Assembly (NCBI GenBank): GCA_009377375.1
Contig: WHUE01000001.1
Location: forward strand, 99,707 to 134,919
Source of the DNA: Alphaproteobacteria bacterium
GTDB taxonomy: Bacteria > Pseudomonadota > Alphaproteobacteria > MPNO01 > UBA2964
Reading direction: 5' to 3'
DNA: 35,213 bases
Below the pieces are notes generated by a model, which had not been told where the DNA came from, ran no database searches, and saw only the letters and a program-made list of their open reading frames with translations. The stretch's first letter is position 1. The number at the start of each line of letters is the position of its first letter. The position numbers were made by a program, and so were the translations under genes. This document shows, piece by piece, positions 1 through 8,898 of this stretch.

Positions 1-694
1 AGGTATGGGTGGCGGGAACGATCAGTTCGCCTATTTCCTGCCGCAGGGCCAGGGCGACCGAGGCGAGCGCCGCACCATGCAGGCACTCGCCCCAGAAATC
101 GCCGTCATGCCGCTTTCCCCACTCCGCGCGCCGCTTGTCCGCGAGCACCCGCAGATTCGTCTCGCAGGTAATCAGCTTCTTGCCCATCCGCCCGGCCACC
201 GACGCGATCTTGGCGCGCGTTTCGTTCCACAGGACATCGTTGTCCAGACCGATATCGAAACCGCGGACGAGCAGGAGATGGGTAACACGGTCCTCATGCT
301 TGAGCAGCGAATACCAGGAATCGACGCCGCCGGTGAAGCAGCAGGCGATGCCCGCGGCCCTCTGCCCCCGCCCCTGCGCGTCTTCGAGATTCGATGCCGT
401 CACCCTGACCGGGGACAGATAGTCGTACCAGCAGGACAGGACCTCCTGCGCTTTGACCAGGTTGACGCTGAGACGCCGTGAAATCGGCTCCTCGACGATC
501 AGCGGCTGTGCCTCGAACATCGCGGGCAGCAGCAGGCCGACGGCAAGCGCGTCTCCGAACCCGTCCAACGGGTGAGCGCAGCCATCGTAGCGGAACCAGA
601 TATCGAGCGGGGCGTTGGCGCCGTCCGGCAAAACACACGCAGCCGCCGTTGCGCCGCGTTCGCGGTATGTTGCCCTGGTGTCAAAAATACGCAT
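1..694 (-). CDS. PP-loop ATPase-like protein (3' part missing, runs off the left edge)
   Basis: Reading leftwards from an ATG at 694, the frame stays open to base 1, giving at least 231 residues with no stop, so the C-terminus lies outside the window. Residues 121-126 read TGGVDS inside a hydrophobic strand (ACCFTGGVDS). This is the SGGxDS-type pyrophosphate-binding loop of the adenine nucleotide alpha-hydrolase (PP-loop) superfamily, which activates substrates by adenylation. Such proteins include QueC/AsnB-like enzymes and several uncharacterised proteins in polysaccharide loci. No Shine-Dalgarno sequence stands out before the ATG, so the start is uncertain. The gene lies 99 bp downstream of the flippase on the same strand and is probably co-transcribed with it. 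The substrate is unknown; PP-loop membership is fairly secure. Confidence 0.7.
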   Translation of the reverse strand, partial: MRIFDTRATYRERGATAAACVLPDGANAPLDIWFRYDGCAHPLDGFGDALAVGLLLPAMFEAQPLIVEEPISRRLSVNLVKAQEVLSCWYDYLSPVRVTASNLEDAQGRGQRAAGIACCFTGGVDSWYSLLKHEDRVTHLLLVRGFDIGLDNDVLWNETRAKIASVAGRMGKKLITCETNLRVLADKRRAEWGKRHDGDFWGECLHGAALASVALALRQEIGELIVPATHT

Positions 695-793
695 GCCGCG
701 ATACTGTGCGGTAGTTGCCCTGGTAACGAGACCTCGTCTTGAACAGGGAACATATCGGTCAGGGGCCGTTCCGCCCGTGACCGTTCTGTGGCG

Positions 794-2440
794 TCAGGCG
801 CTCACGGTCGAATCCGCGCGCCCCGCCACGTCGCCGCGAAGCAGGGCGGGCAGACGGCCCAGGCTGCGTACAACCCGGCGCCCGCGGGGAAACAGCAGGC
901 ATACGAGAAACGCGGTCACTGCGGAGGCCGCCGCCAGGATAGCCACTTCGGCACCCACCGGCAGCCCGTCCAGCGGAATCCAGCGACGTATCGACCACAC
1001 GACCCCGGCCACCGCCGCGCCCCCCGCCGTCGGCGCCGCCAGAATGATATAGAAATCCTGCGTCCGCACCGGGCCGCGCCGGCCGGCGAGCCAGAACAGC
1101 ACCGGCCCGCGCACCAGCAGGCCGCTGACCGCAAAGGCGGCCGCGACGCCGACGGGGCCGAACGGCAGTCCGCACAGGACCGCAGCGATCGCCATCGCCG
1201 CCCCGAGAAGGCCCGCGCGCAGCATCTCGGGCGTGCGGTCCTGGCTCATGTAAAGCCAGCTCAGCGCGTATGAGGCGGGCATATAGATCGTCGCCAGCCC
1301 CATCCATGCCAGGATCGGCGCCGCCTCGGACCAGCGCTCGCCGAGAACCAGCGCAACGACCGGGCCAGACCCCGCCACAAAAAGCCCCCCCAGAGGCGCG
1401 ATCAGCATGGCCAGCCGCTCGACGGCCGCGAGATAGGAGTTCCGATAGCGCGCCGGCTCGTCGACCATCCGGCTGAGCGCGGCGAGCGCCACGTTGCCGA
1501 GCGGGATGTTCAGGTTCCGGATGGGCAGAAGAAGAAGTTTCTGCGACCGCTCGAACAGGCCGAGCGGGGCCGCGCCCCAGTACCAGCCGATCAGGACCTT
1601 GTCGAGATTGCCGGCCATGTAGCTGACGACCATCGATGCCGTGGCATTGCCGCCGAAATGGACGAAGCTCCTCACCTCCGCGAATGGACCGGGACGGCCG
1701 GGCCGCCAGTTGCAGGCGATCCAGGCCCCCATTGCCGTGGCGATCGCCCAGGATATCCGCTGGACGACAAGCGCCCAGATTCCGAGCCCGGCGAATGCCG
1801 CGATCACTGCCGCAGCGAGCCCGGCGACCTCGGCGGCCACCTGGATGACCGCGAGCAGGGAAAAGCGCATCTGGCGACGCAGCAGGGCCAGGTGCTGGGC
1901 GGCCATGCCGGTAAACAGGAATGCGACGGCAACCACCGGCGTAATCGTCAGCAGGACGGGCTCGCCGAAGAACCAGGCGAGCAGCGGCGCCAGCGCCGCC
2001 ATGATTCCGGCGGCCGCCACGCCAAGCCCGCTATTGAGCCAGAACAGCGTGTCGAGCTGCCCCAGCGAGACGTCGCGGCGCTGAACCGTGGCGGTCGAGA
2101 GGCCGAGATCCTTGAACAGCTCAAGCGCCGCCAGAAACGCCGCGACCATGGCGAAACGGCCGAAATCGTCCGGGGCAAGCAGCCGCGCCAGGATTACGAT
2201 GGCGCCCGCCTGCGCGACGACCTTTATGCCCTGCACGACGAGCGTCACCATGCCACCTCTCACCGAGCGCCCCACCAGGTCCGGCTGGAGGTGCTCGACA
2301 TTGAGATGGCGCGCCGCCGAAGCGTGGCGTATTTCGTTGCGTTCTTCCCGCGTCACGGCACTTGCGGCGTCAGAGCTGCGCGGGCTCGCCCCAGATTCAT
2401 TGTTACTCCGGCCCGCTGCTTGAATATCCGCGGCGAGCAT
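794..2440 (-). CDS. Polysaccharide (oligosaccharide) flippase, Wzx/MOP superfamily
   Basis: This is an integral membrane protein of about 548 residues with some 12-14 hydrophobic segments. The segment before the first helix ends VRGGMVTLVVQG and is followed by LARLLAPDDFG, the N-terminal hallmark of the WzxC-type lipid-linked oligosaccharide flippases. These move undecaprenyl-linked repeat units across the inner membrane during exopolysaccharide or O-antigen synthesis. The C-terminal part (residues about 420-530) has further helices and a basic cytoplasmic tail. The frame is open back to a TTG at 2470; the ATG at 2440 is used here, but neither has a convincing ribosome-binding site, and a GTG about 30 codons further in is also possible. 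The neighbouring PP-loop gene fits an envelope polysaccharide locus. The family is secure and the substrate unknown. Confidence 0.88.
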   Translation of the reverse strand: MLAADIQAAGRSNNESGASPRSSDAASAVTREERNEIRHASAARHLNVEHLQPDLVGRSVRGGMVTLVVQGIKVVAQAGAIVILARLLAPDDFGRFAMVAAFLAALELFKDLGLSTATVQRRDVSLGQLDTLFWLNSGLGVAAAGIMAALAPLLAWFFGEPVLLTITPVVAVAFLFTGMAAQHLALLRRQMRFSLLAVIQVAAEVAGLAAAVIAAFAGLGIWALVVQRISWAIATAMGAWIACNWRPGRPGPFAEVRSFVHFGGNATASMVVSYMAGNLDKVLIGWYWGAAPLGLFERSQKLLLLPIRNLNIPLGNVALAALSRMVDEPARYRNSYLAAVERLAMLIAPLGGLFVAGSGPVVALVLGERWSEAAPILAWMGLATIYMPASYALSWLYMSQDRTPEMLRAGLLGAAMAIAAVLCGLPFGPVGVAAAFAVSGLLVRGPVLFWLAGRRGPVRTQDFYIILAAPTAGGAAVAGVVWSIRRWIPLDGLPVGAEVAILAAASAVTAFLVCLLFPRGRRVVRSLGRLPALLRGDVAGRADSTVSA

Positions 2441-2565
2441 ACGCGGCGAACCGGCAGGGACCCGTGGCAAAGCTGTGATCTCTGCCGCGGAACAGGGTCC
2501 TGCCGCCCCCGATCCGGCGCCTTTGCCGACGCTCGGGCGGCTGGCGGGTCCCTATCCGGCGGTTT

Positions 2566-3072
2566 TCACTTCCGGTCCTCGATGCCGGTCAACGTGTTCC
2601 TGTAGCCCCGCGTGATCCTGACGCCGTCCATGTCGAAAAGATGCGCCTCTGCGGTGCCTTCGGTCATCGGTTTGTGATCGGTGCGCGTGTTCTTGACGGA
2701 ACGGTCCAGAGCCTCGACCTGCAATATCTCGAGCGGCTCGTCGCCCGCCGTCTCGAACCAGTAGGGATAGCTGCGCGGGATGAAGACGCCCTCGTGTGGT
2801 CCCAGTTCCGCGATCAGCTCGTCGTCCAGCGTGCCGTAGAACCGCGCGCGGCCCTTCAGGACGAACCAGAATCCGTCCATCCCGGCGTGGCTGTGCAACG
2901 CGTTGTCGCCGCCTTCCTTCACCAGCTGGATGTTCGACATCATGATGTCGCTCTGCACCAGCCGTATCAGCGCCTTGCCGTCGAAGCTGTCCATGTCGGG
3001 GCGCGTGTACTTGAGCACCTTGGCTTCCGGCGTCCTCTTGCGCGGCTTCGCGGAGTCTCTCCTCGTGGCCAT
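2566..3072 (-). CDS. Cupin-domain protein
   Basis: This 168-residue protein has a single cupin barrel in its centre. The first cupin motif is recognisable around LHSHAGMDGFWFVLKG, with the HxH metal pair, but the usual glutamate is not obvious. In the second motif (GVFIPRSYPYWFE) the usual histidine is replaced by an aromatic residue, so a full four-ligand metal site is doubtful. The N-terminus is lysine/arginine rich and carries no signal peptide. The ATG at 3072 has GAGAGG six bases upstream. A near-perfect promoter lies just before it, so it is probably transcribed separately from the ABC transporter unit behind it. Its role could be sugar or small-molecule binding or isomerisation; nothing in the sequence decides this. 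Confidence 0.85.
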   Translation of the reverse strand: MATRRDSAKPRKRTPEAKVLKYTRPDMDSFDGKALIRLVQSDIMMSNIQLVKEGGDNALHSHAGMDGFWFVLKGRARFYGTLDDELIAELGPHEGVFIPRSYPYWFETAGDEPLEILQVEALDRSVKNTRTDHKPMTEGTAEAHLFDMDGVRITRGYRNTLTGIEDRK

Positions 3073-3092
3073 GACTTACCTCTCTGTCAGGA

Positions 3093-3122
3093 TTATAGGT
3101 CGCCCGTCGACCGGGATTCAGG
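3093..3122 (-). promoter_or_regulatory. Sigma-70-type promoter of the cupin gene
   Basis: Read on the minus strand, CTGAAT (3122-3117) is followed after 18 bp by a perfect TATAAT (3098-3093). A start site near 3086 would give a leader of about 14 nt that just contains the GAGAGG ribosome-binding site of the gene starting at 3072. Confidence 0.6.
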
Positions 3123-3184
3123 ATGGGTTCGACGACGGATCGTAACCCCGGTCGGCGCCGCGCTCAATCGCGCGCATGTACGGT

Positions 3185-4501
3185 TCAGCTGTCGCCTTTC
3201 AGCCCTGCGGGGCCGGTGTATTTGAGTATGTCGAGACCGTTGAACCGGTCGATCAGGTAGATCAGCCCGTCATCGGCGACGAACACGTCGTTGGACTGCA
3301 CCGAGGGCTCGCCGGCCGCGGGGGTGGGAATGAAATAGCCTACCTCCTCCGGCCGCCGCGGGTTCCGGATGTCGGTGATGCGAAGCCCGCCGCGGAACCA
3401 GGCGGTGTAGACGAGACTGTCACGCATGCGCTCGTGGCACTGATGGGCGCCGAAGCGCGACTTGCCCGGCGCATCTGTGACCTGATACGGCGTTTCCTGC
3501 TCCGACATCGAGAATGTGGAAAGCGGCCTTGGCGCCGTCTCGTCGGTCACGTCGAAAACCCAGCCGAAGGCCGGCACCTGGGTGGGTCTCCAGCGGCCCG
3601 GCTGCTCGTCGACCACCACGGCGATGTCCATCCCGTCGATCCTGTACGGCATGCGCACGAAGGTATGGGTACTACTGATGAACGGTGGATGGTAGTTGTA
3701 GTGGCTGACCATCCTGGGCTTCGTGATGTCGCTGATGTCGAGGATCACCATGCCCCCGCCGTGATACGAGGTGTAGAGCCGGTCGCCGAAGCGCATCGGA
3801 TGATGGCACTCGACCCGCAGCTCGCCCCAGTCCGGCTCCTCGCTCCCGTCGATCCACTGACCCGGCATCCACCAGCGCCCCACCTCCTTCGGATTTTTCG
3901 GGTCGGACGTGTCGACGATCACCACGATGTTGCGCATGTACCCCTCGATGCCGGTCGAGAGATAAGCGTAGCGGCCGTCGAAGTCGAAACGATGCACCCC
4001 GTTGCCGCCGGTCGGGAAGAAGCTGAGTTCCTTCGGGTTGGCCGGATCGGCAATGTTGTACAAGCGCAGCCCCCCGTCCTCGAAACTTTCGCTGGCGGCG
4101 TTACGCAGCGTGGCGATGTCTTCCGGGCGATAGTTCATTTCCGCCGCCGTCTCAGCATCGCTGGGAGCGCGCCCCAGACGTTCCCTCAGCATCGCCTCGA
4201 CTTCGGGCAGCTTCTTGCCGGCGGCGATCTGATGGCGGCGATAGCTTTCGTTGTTGATCGCCATGACGTCGCCTGCCACCCGCACCTTGTGCGAATGGGT
4301 GTGAGGCGGCATTTCCAGCCTCGACAGCACTTTCGGGTTGCTGCGGTCGGAGACGTCCAGGATGGACGTGCCGTTGGGCGGGTCCATGTGACCGATAAAG
4401 GCAAGGTCGCCCTGCACCGAAACCTGCCCGCCCCCCGCTATGTCGATATGACCGACACGCTCCACGTTACGGGCAACGACGCCCCCGGTGTGATCAAGCA
4501 T
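3185..4501 (-). CDS. LVIVD-repeat beta-propeller protein
   Basis: This 438-residue protein is built from repeated blades of the form LxxxDxSDxxNPKxV. Clear examples are TSILDVSDRSNPKVL, LYNIADPANPKEL, IVDTSDPKNPKEV, ILDISDITKPRMV and ITDIRNPRRPEEV. These are LVIVD repeats, which fold as a beta-propeller. The ATG at 4501 follows AAGGAG at good spacing. No signal peptide is visible, which is unusual for this mostly exported family, so the protein may be cytoplasmic. It starts 56 bp after the ABC ATPase stop on the same strand and is likely the last gene of that operon. Histidine-rich stretches (THSHK, HECH-like positions) could bind a metal or substrate. Function is unknown in this family; a lactonase-like or binding role is only a guess. 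Confidence 0.82.
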   Translation of the reverse strand: MLDHTGGVVARNVERVGHIDIAGGGQVSVQGDLAFIGHMDPPNGTSILDVSDRSNPKVLSRLEMPPHTHSHKVRVAGDVMAINNESYRRHQIAAGKKLPEVEAMLRERLGRAPSDAETAAEMNYRPEDIATLRNAASESFEDGGLRLYNIADPANPKELSFFPTGGNGVHRFDFDGRYAYLSTGIEGYMRNIVVIVDTSDPKNPKEVGRWWMPGQWIDGSEEPDWGELRVECHHPMRFGDRLYTSYHGGGMVILDISDITKPRMVSHYNYHPPFISSTHTFVRMPYRIDGMDIAVVVDEQPGRWRPTQVPAFGWVFDVTDETAPRPLSTFSMSEQETPYQVTDAPGKSRFGAHQCHERMRDSLVYTAWFRGGLRITDIRNPRRPEEVGYFIPTPAAGEPSVQSNDVFVADDGLIYLIDRFNGLDILKYTGPAGLKGDS

Positions 4502-4557
4502 TGCAAACTCCTTCCCTGTTTTCCGATGCCGATTTGTTGCGTGAAAATCCGTTCCTG

Positions 4558-5679
4558 CTATTCGGCGGCGGCGGCCTCCGCGCCCGCAGGCAGAACGACG
4601 CAGGATTCCGGGGTGAACCGCAGATAGACGCGCCGGCCCGCGGCAATGTCGTCAACCTCGCTGGTCCGGGCGCGTACGCATTCGGCGCCCACCCGCACCT
4701 GGCAGTCCACCATGTCGCCGAGAAAGACCGCCTTTTCCACTTCGCCTTCGATCATGTTGCCGTCCCCGGCCCCGTCCCCCCGGCTGGTGCTGGCGAACAG
4801 GCTTTCCGGCCGGACCGCGACCAGCGCCGCAGCGCCCGGCGCCATGCCGTCCGGCAGCATGCAGCGCAGCCGCCCCTGCGGCGTCCCGATCACGCCCATG
4901 CCGTGCTCCCTCCCGGGCGCGACCGTGCCATGGAAGAAATTCACCTGTCCGACGAACTGCGCGACAAAACTGGTCCGGGGCCGCAGGTAGATGTCCTTCG
5001 GCGTGCCCTCCTGCAGGATCCGTCCGCCGTGCATCACCGCGATGCGGTCCGACATGGCCAGCGCCTCGACCTGGTCGTGGGTTACGTAGATCGAGGTGAT
5101 GCCCAGGCGCCTGGTCAGCTCCTTGATCTCGAAGCGCAGCTCCTCGCGCAGCTTGGCGTCGAGATTGCTGAGAGGCTCATCCAGCAGCAGCACGTCGGGG
5201 CGCGACACCAGCGCGCGGGCAAGCGCCACGCGCTGCTGCTGCCCGCCGCTGAGAAACGGCGCCGGGCGATGAGCCAGTTCCTCCATCTGCACCAGCGTCA
5301 GCGCCTCCATCACCCGCGCTTCCCGCTCGGACTTGCGGACGCGGTTGCGGGACTGTCGCAGCGGGAACTCCACGTTGCGATACACCGTCATGTGCGGCCA
5401 GATGGCATAGGACTGGAACACCATGCCGATGGGCCGCTCATTCGGCGCGATCCACACGTCGGGGCCGGCCACCTGCCGCTCGCCGATCCGGATTTCGCCG
5501 CCATCGGCACGCTCCAGCCCGGCAATGCAGCGGAGCGTCGTGCTCTTGCCGCAGCCGCTGGGGCCCAGCAGCGTGTAGAACTCTCCCCTGGCGACATGAA
5601 AGCCCAGCCCGTTGAGGGCGTTCACGTTGCCCTCCAGCGTGCCGAAGCTTTTCGTCAGGTCGCGGACCACGACTTCCAT
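4558..5679 (-). CDS. ABC transporter ATP-binding protein (ferric/polyamine/phosphonate-type importer)
   Basis: This 373-residue importer ATPase has all catalytic elements: Walker A GPSGCGKST (about 40-48), Q-loop in VFQSYAIWPH, signature LSGGQQQR (about 145), Walker B LLLDEPLSNLD, and the switch histidine in YVTHDQVEA. The last 130 residues form the TOBE regulatory domain typical of the FbpC/PotA/PhnT group. It energises import by the permease encoded 18 bp upstream. The ATG at 5679 follows GGGGAGG at 6 nt. The gene order (binding protein, fused permease, ATPase) matches the FbpABC/AfuABC layout, but ATPase sequence alone does not identify the substrate. Confidence 0.92.
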   Translation of the reverse strand: MEVVVRDLTKSFGTLEGNVNALNGLGFHVARGEFYTLLGPSGCGKSTTLRCIAGLERADGGEIRIGERQVAGPDVWIAPNERPIGMVFQSYAIWPHMTVYRNVEFPLRQSRNRVRKSEREARVMEALTLVQMEELAHRPAPFLSGGQQQRVALARALVSRPDVLLLDEPLSNLDAKLREELRFEIKELTRRLGITSIYVTHDQVEALAMSDRIAVMHGGRILQEGTPKDIYLRPRTSFVAQFVGQVNFFHGTVAPGREHGMGVIGTPQGRLRCMLPDGMAPGAAALVAVRPESLFASTSRGDGAGDGNMIEGEVEKAVFLGDMVDCQVRVGAECVRARTSEVDDIAAGRRVYLRFTPESCVVLPAGAEAAAAE

Positions 5680-5697
5680 GCGTAACCTCCCCTGCTC

Positions 5698-7458
5698 TCA
5701 GCGCTGTTGTCCGCTGACCTGCAGGATGAACCTGCGCATCAGCAGCGTCAGCGGGATCAGCGCGGCGATCAGCAGCACGCCCAGCCCCGCGGCCAGCGAG
5801 GCCGTGCCGTTCTCCCAGAACTCCCACAGCAGGACGGCGAAGACCTCGTTGTTCTTGCTGGAGAGCATCAGCGGTATCGAGAACGCCCGCAGCGCGTGGA
5901 CCGCCACCCAGACCCAGCCCGCGGCGAACGCCGGAAACAGCAGCGGCAGCGTGATGTGGAACAGCGTTTTCATCGTGCCCGCCCCACTGACATAGGCGGC
6001 CTGTTCCAGCTCCTTCTGGATTTGCATGATGGCGCTGTTCATCAGCCGCGTGCCGAACGATATGTAGGCGACCACCAGACCGAGGACGAGCACCGCCATC
6101 GAGCCGTACAGCCCGGTGTAGCGGAGCGGCGGGGTCAGGAACGCCATGATCAGCGCCAGCGCGATGACGATGCCGGGGATCGCGTGCGGCACGAACATCA
6201 GGCTGTCCAGCAGGCCGCGTCCGCGCACCGGCGCGCGTACGATCACCCAGGATGCCATGAAGGCGAGGATCATGGTCACGGTCGAGGCCACGATCATCAG
6301 CACCAGCGTGTTCCAGATCACTTCGAACACCCGGTCGGTCTCGAATATCTCGACGTAGTTGGCGAGCGTCATCGTTCCCATCGCCGCCAGGGACGGCGGA
6401 CGGTATCCCGGCAGCAGCGATGTCCACAGCAGCACGCAGAACGGAGCCACGACCGCCAGCAGGAAATACACGACGAACATGCCGAGCGCCGCGTAGCGCC
6501 ACTTGCCGATTGAAATCACCCGCGGCCGGAATCCCTTGCCGGTGACGGTGGAGAAGCGCTCCGAATTGCGCATCGCCCGTCGGTACCAGATCAGCAGGAA
6601 CACCATCAGCAGCATGTAGCTGACGCCGAATACGGCGGCGAGGCCGTAGTCCAGCGGCGCCTGTATGCGGGTCGTGAAAAAGATCAGCGTACTGAGGACG
6701 AAGATATTGGCCGGCAATCCGATCGCCAGCGGCGCCTCGAAGGATTCCATGCTGGAGATGAAGGAATACATGGTCGCCGCCAGAATCGCGGGCGACAGTG
6801 CCGGCAGCGTGACGCGGAAGAAGGTCGCCACCGTGCCCGCCTTGGATACGCGGGCCGCTTCCTCCAGGCTTGGGTCCATCATGCGGAATGCGCCGACGAC
6901 CATCAGAAACACGGTCGTCACGCCGCGCACGCCATCGAGGAAGATCAGCCCGCCGAGCGAATAGATGTTGATGGGCCCCTCCGTCATCTCGACGCCGAAC
7001 CAGCCGAAGACATCGCGCAGCAGCACATTCATCGCCCCGGTATTCGGCGACAGCAAAAGCGCCCAGCCGAGCGCGAACAGCACCCCGGGGATCGCCATCG
7101 GAATCAGGATCAGCGTCCAGGCCAGATTGCGGCACGGCATGTCCGTGCGTTCGATCAGCCAGGCGAAGAGCACCGCGATCACCACGGTCAGCGCGGTCCC
7201 GACCGACGCGAGGCTCAGCGTGGTGACGAGCGCCTCGTAGAACAACGGCATGCCGAACGCGGTGGCATAGTTCTTCAGCGTCCAGCCGTCCGGGATCGCC
7301 GGATGGCCCTCGATGAAGCTGTTGATGATCAGCCGCACCACCGGAATCATGATCAGCGCGACCAGCAACCCCAGGATTACAACCAGCAGGGCGTTGTGAC
7401 GCAGCACGTCCCAGGACGGTCGCCATCCTCGTGCCGGTGCCAGCGTTCGGAGTCCCAT
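5698..7458 (-). CDS. ABC transporter permease with two fused permease domains (FbpB/AfuB type)
   Basis: This inner-membrane protein of about 586 residues has roughly twelve helices, made of two tandem BPD_transp_1 units. Each unit carries its own EAA loop that docks the ATPase: EEAARVSKAG in the first half and EQAAYVSGAG in the second. One chain thus supplies the whole channel, as in FbpB. The ATG at 7458 is preferred over the one at 7479 because GAGGGAAG sits seven bases before it. The gene lies between its binding protein (74 bp upstream) and its ATPase (18 bp downstream) and is surely in the same operon. Confidence 0.92.
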   Translation of the reverse strand: MGLRTLAPARGWRPSWDVLRHNALLVVILGLLVALIMIPVVRLIINSFIEGHPAIPDGWTLKNYATAFGMPLFYEALVTTLSLASVGTALTVVIAVLFAWLIERTDMPCRNLAWTLILIPMAIPGVLFALGWALLLSPNTGAMNVLLRDVFGWFGVEMTEGPINIYSLGGLIFLDGVRGVTTVFLMVVGAFRMMDPSLEEAARVSKAGTVATFFRVTLPALSPAILAATMYSFISSMESFEAPLAIGLPANIFVLSTLIFFTTRIQAPLDYGLAAVFGVSYMLLMVFLLIWYRRAMRNSERFSTVTGKGFRPRVISIGKWRYAALGMFVVYFLLAVVAPFCVLLWTSLLPGYRPPSLAAMGTMTLANYVEIFETDRVFEVIWNTLVLMIVASTVTMILAFMASWVIVRAPVRGRGLLDSLMFVPHAIPGIVIALALIMAFLTPPLRYTGLYGSMAVLVLGLVVAYISFGTRLMNSAIMQIQKELEQAAYVSGAGTMKTLFHITLPLLFPAFAAGWVWVAVHALRAFSIPLMLSSKNNEVFAVLLWEFWENGTASLAAGLGVLLIAALIPLTLLMRRFILQVSGQQR

Positions 7459-7532
7459 CGCGATACTTCCCTCGGGCATGAAAAGCCGCGGGGACAGCAG
7501 GCGCTACCGAAGTGCGCCGTCCGCCGCCGTCG

Positions 7533-8591
7533 CTACTTTCTTCCCTTGGTGAATCCCCAGGCCTCGACGATCTTCTTTGCCGCCGCTCCTTCCTTCGCGC
7601 CGGCAAAGTCCCAGCCGCCGAAAACGATCTTCGCCTTCGCCTTCTCGACCTCCTGGCTTGCGAAGCTGCCGTCGACGAACGGGTTGCTGCGCCCATAGAT
7701 CGTGTAGGCCTTCTGGCCTTCGGAAGACGCGAGATAGCCGGCGAAGAGAATCGCGGCGTTGGGGTTCCTGGCACCCTTCATGATCGCGAACGCCTCGCCG
7801 ATCTGCACCGGCAGTTCCGGCGGGATGACGAAGGTGATCGGCGCAGCCTTGTCGCGGCGCTTGACGTTCAGGAACGTGTGGTAGGGCAGACCGCAGCTGA
7901 ACGGGTACTCGCCCGCGGCGATCTTCGCGCCGGTGCTGGTCTGGTCGGTTGTCCAGATCGGCCCGTTGTCCTTCAGCTTGCGATGGAAGGCAAGGCTCTT
8001 CGCTTCCCCCCAGCCCGGCCAGAGACCGGTGAAGGTGCGCGGGCGGGTGTAGACGGCCATCCTGCCCTTCCACTTCGGATCCAGGCAGTCCTCCCAGGTT
8101 TTCGGCGCTTCGGCGGCCGAAACCATGTTGTGGTTGTATATGAAGCCGTAACGGCTGATGCCCGCGGCGAGGAAGTAGCCCTGCGGGTCGATCAGCATCG
8201 GCCGGACCTTCGGGAACAGCTTGCCCCAAGCGACCTTCACGATGATTCCGGCCCTGATGTATTGCGGCCGCAACTCTCCCGAGACGTTGACCACGTCGTA
8301 CTCGTTCAGCCCGGCCATGGCCTCGTTGAGTATGCGCTCGCGGCTGGCGATGCCGCTGGCGCGGGTCTGCTTGAACGCGATGCCGTATTTTTTCTTTACG
8401 CCCTTGGCGACTTCCTTCAGCACCTCGCCGCGCCAGGTATTGGCGACGTGGACCGTGCCCTCCTTACTGGCGAGCGCAATCACCTCCTCCAGGGTCTTGC
8501 CGATCTCGGCCGCCCCGGCCGCAGGAACGGAACCGACGACAAGCGCTCCGCTCAACAACGCGACTGCAACACCCGATACGATGCACTTCAT
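7533..8591 (-). CDS. Periplasmic ABC substrate-binding protein (FbpA/AfuA-like)
   Basis: This 352-residue protein has a standard Sec signal peptide: MKC, a hydrophobic run, and AGA-A cleavage near residue 28. It is followed by a type II periplasmic binding fold of the extracellular solute-binding family that includes FbpA and AfuA. ATG at 8591 follows AGAGAGG. It is the first gene of the transporter operon. The paired tyrosines that bind ferric iron near the C-terminal third of FbpA are not evident; the corresponding region reads YGRSNPFVDG. Iron as substrate is therefore not supported, and a phosphonate, thiamine-like or organic anion ligand is equally possible. A GATAAT hexamer at 8620-8615 could be its -10 box, but no convincing -35 is visible. 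Confidence 0.88.
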   Translation of the reverse strand: MKCIVSGVAVALLSGALVVGSVPAAGAAEIGKTLEEVIALASKEGTVHVANTWRGEVLKEVAKGVKKKYGIAFKQTRASGIASRERILNEAMAGLNEYDVVNVSGELRPQYIRAGIIVKVAWGKLFPKVRPMLIDPQGYFLAAGISRYGFIYNHNMVSAAEAPKTWEDCLDPKWKGRMAVYTRPRTFTGLWPGWGEAKSLAFHRKLKDNGPIWTTDQTSTGAKIAAGEYPFSCGLPYHTFLNVKRRDKAAPITFVIPPELPVQIGEAFAIMKGARNPNAAILFAGYLASSEGQKAYTIYGRSNPFVDGSFASQEVEKAKAKIVFGGWDFAGAKEGAAAKKIVEAWGFTKGRK

Positions 8592-8882
8592 GACGACCTC
8601 TCTGTTGTTCTGAGATTATCGTTACGCGCAACAGAACGAACATCGCGAGGAATCAGGCGAAATTATTGTCTCGTGCTCTTGTACAGGCCTCCCTTGCGCG
8701 CAGCCGGCGTTGTCCGGCTCATCAATATTTTATGAGTGCACGCTGCCGGTCTCCGCCGGCGCGCGAGCCCTGCAAGTTTACGGCTCTTTCCGAAACGATG
8801 TCCAGAACCGCCGCTCCCAGTTGCAGGATCGTCATACGGACCACGAACGGCGGAAATCCGCTGTTAACCATGATTCTTCGAT
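8592..8882. other. Divergent intergenic region, no gene recognised
   Basis: This is part of a 393-bp gap between the ABC binding-protein gene (leaving left) and the PEP-CTERM gene (leaving right). The short open frames here have poor starts and no recognisable protein. It contains a small AT-rich dyad, CTCAT at 8718-8722 and ATGAG at 8732-8736 around a 9-base centre. Two AT-rich patches (ATTATC at 8615 and AATTATTG near 8660) may serve leftward transcription. The rest is unremarkable. Confidence 0.5.
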
Positions 8883-8898
8883 TGGCAGCGACAATGCC
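8883..8898 (+). promoter_or_regulatory. Candidate sigma-54 promoter of the metalloprotease-like PEP-CTERM gene
   Basis: The sequence TGGCAGCGACAATGCC places the GG and GC pairs exactly as in the -24/-12 consensus (TGGCAC-N5-TTGC), with one mismatch in the -12 core. A start near 8909 would leave a leader of about 75 nt before the ATG at 8985. A TATAAA at 8945-8950 lacks a -35 partner. Support comes from a better match at the same kind of gene at 20638. Confidence 0.42.

Noticed and set aside
3176..4627. A 483-codon plus-strand frame opposite the LVIVD gene.
   Set aside because: It has no domain or credible ribosome-binding site, whereas the minus strand encodes clear LVIVD repeats with a good ribosome-binding site.
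5438..7774. A 778-codon minus-strand frame overlapping the ABC permease.
   Set aside because: It is out of frame with the permease and ATPase genes and has low-complexity Arg/Ala/Gly composition; a shadow.
7533..8591. Naming the binding protein as an iron-binding FbpA.
   Set aside because: The paired tyrosines expected for ferric iron are not visible, and no Fur-type box was found upstream.
8718..8736. The dyad CTCAT-N9-ATGAG as a regulator binding site.
   Set aside because: The arms are only five bases, match no consensus I know, and would occur by chance.
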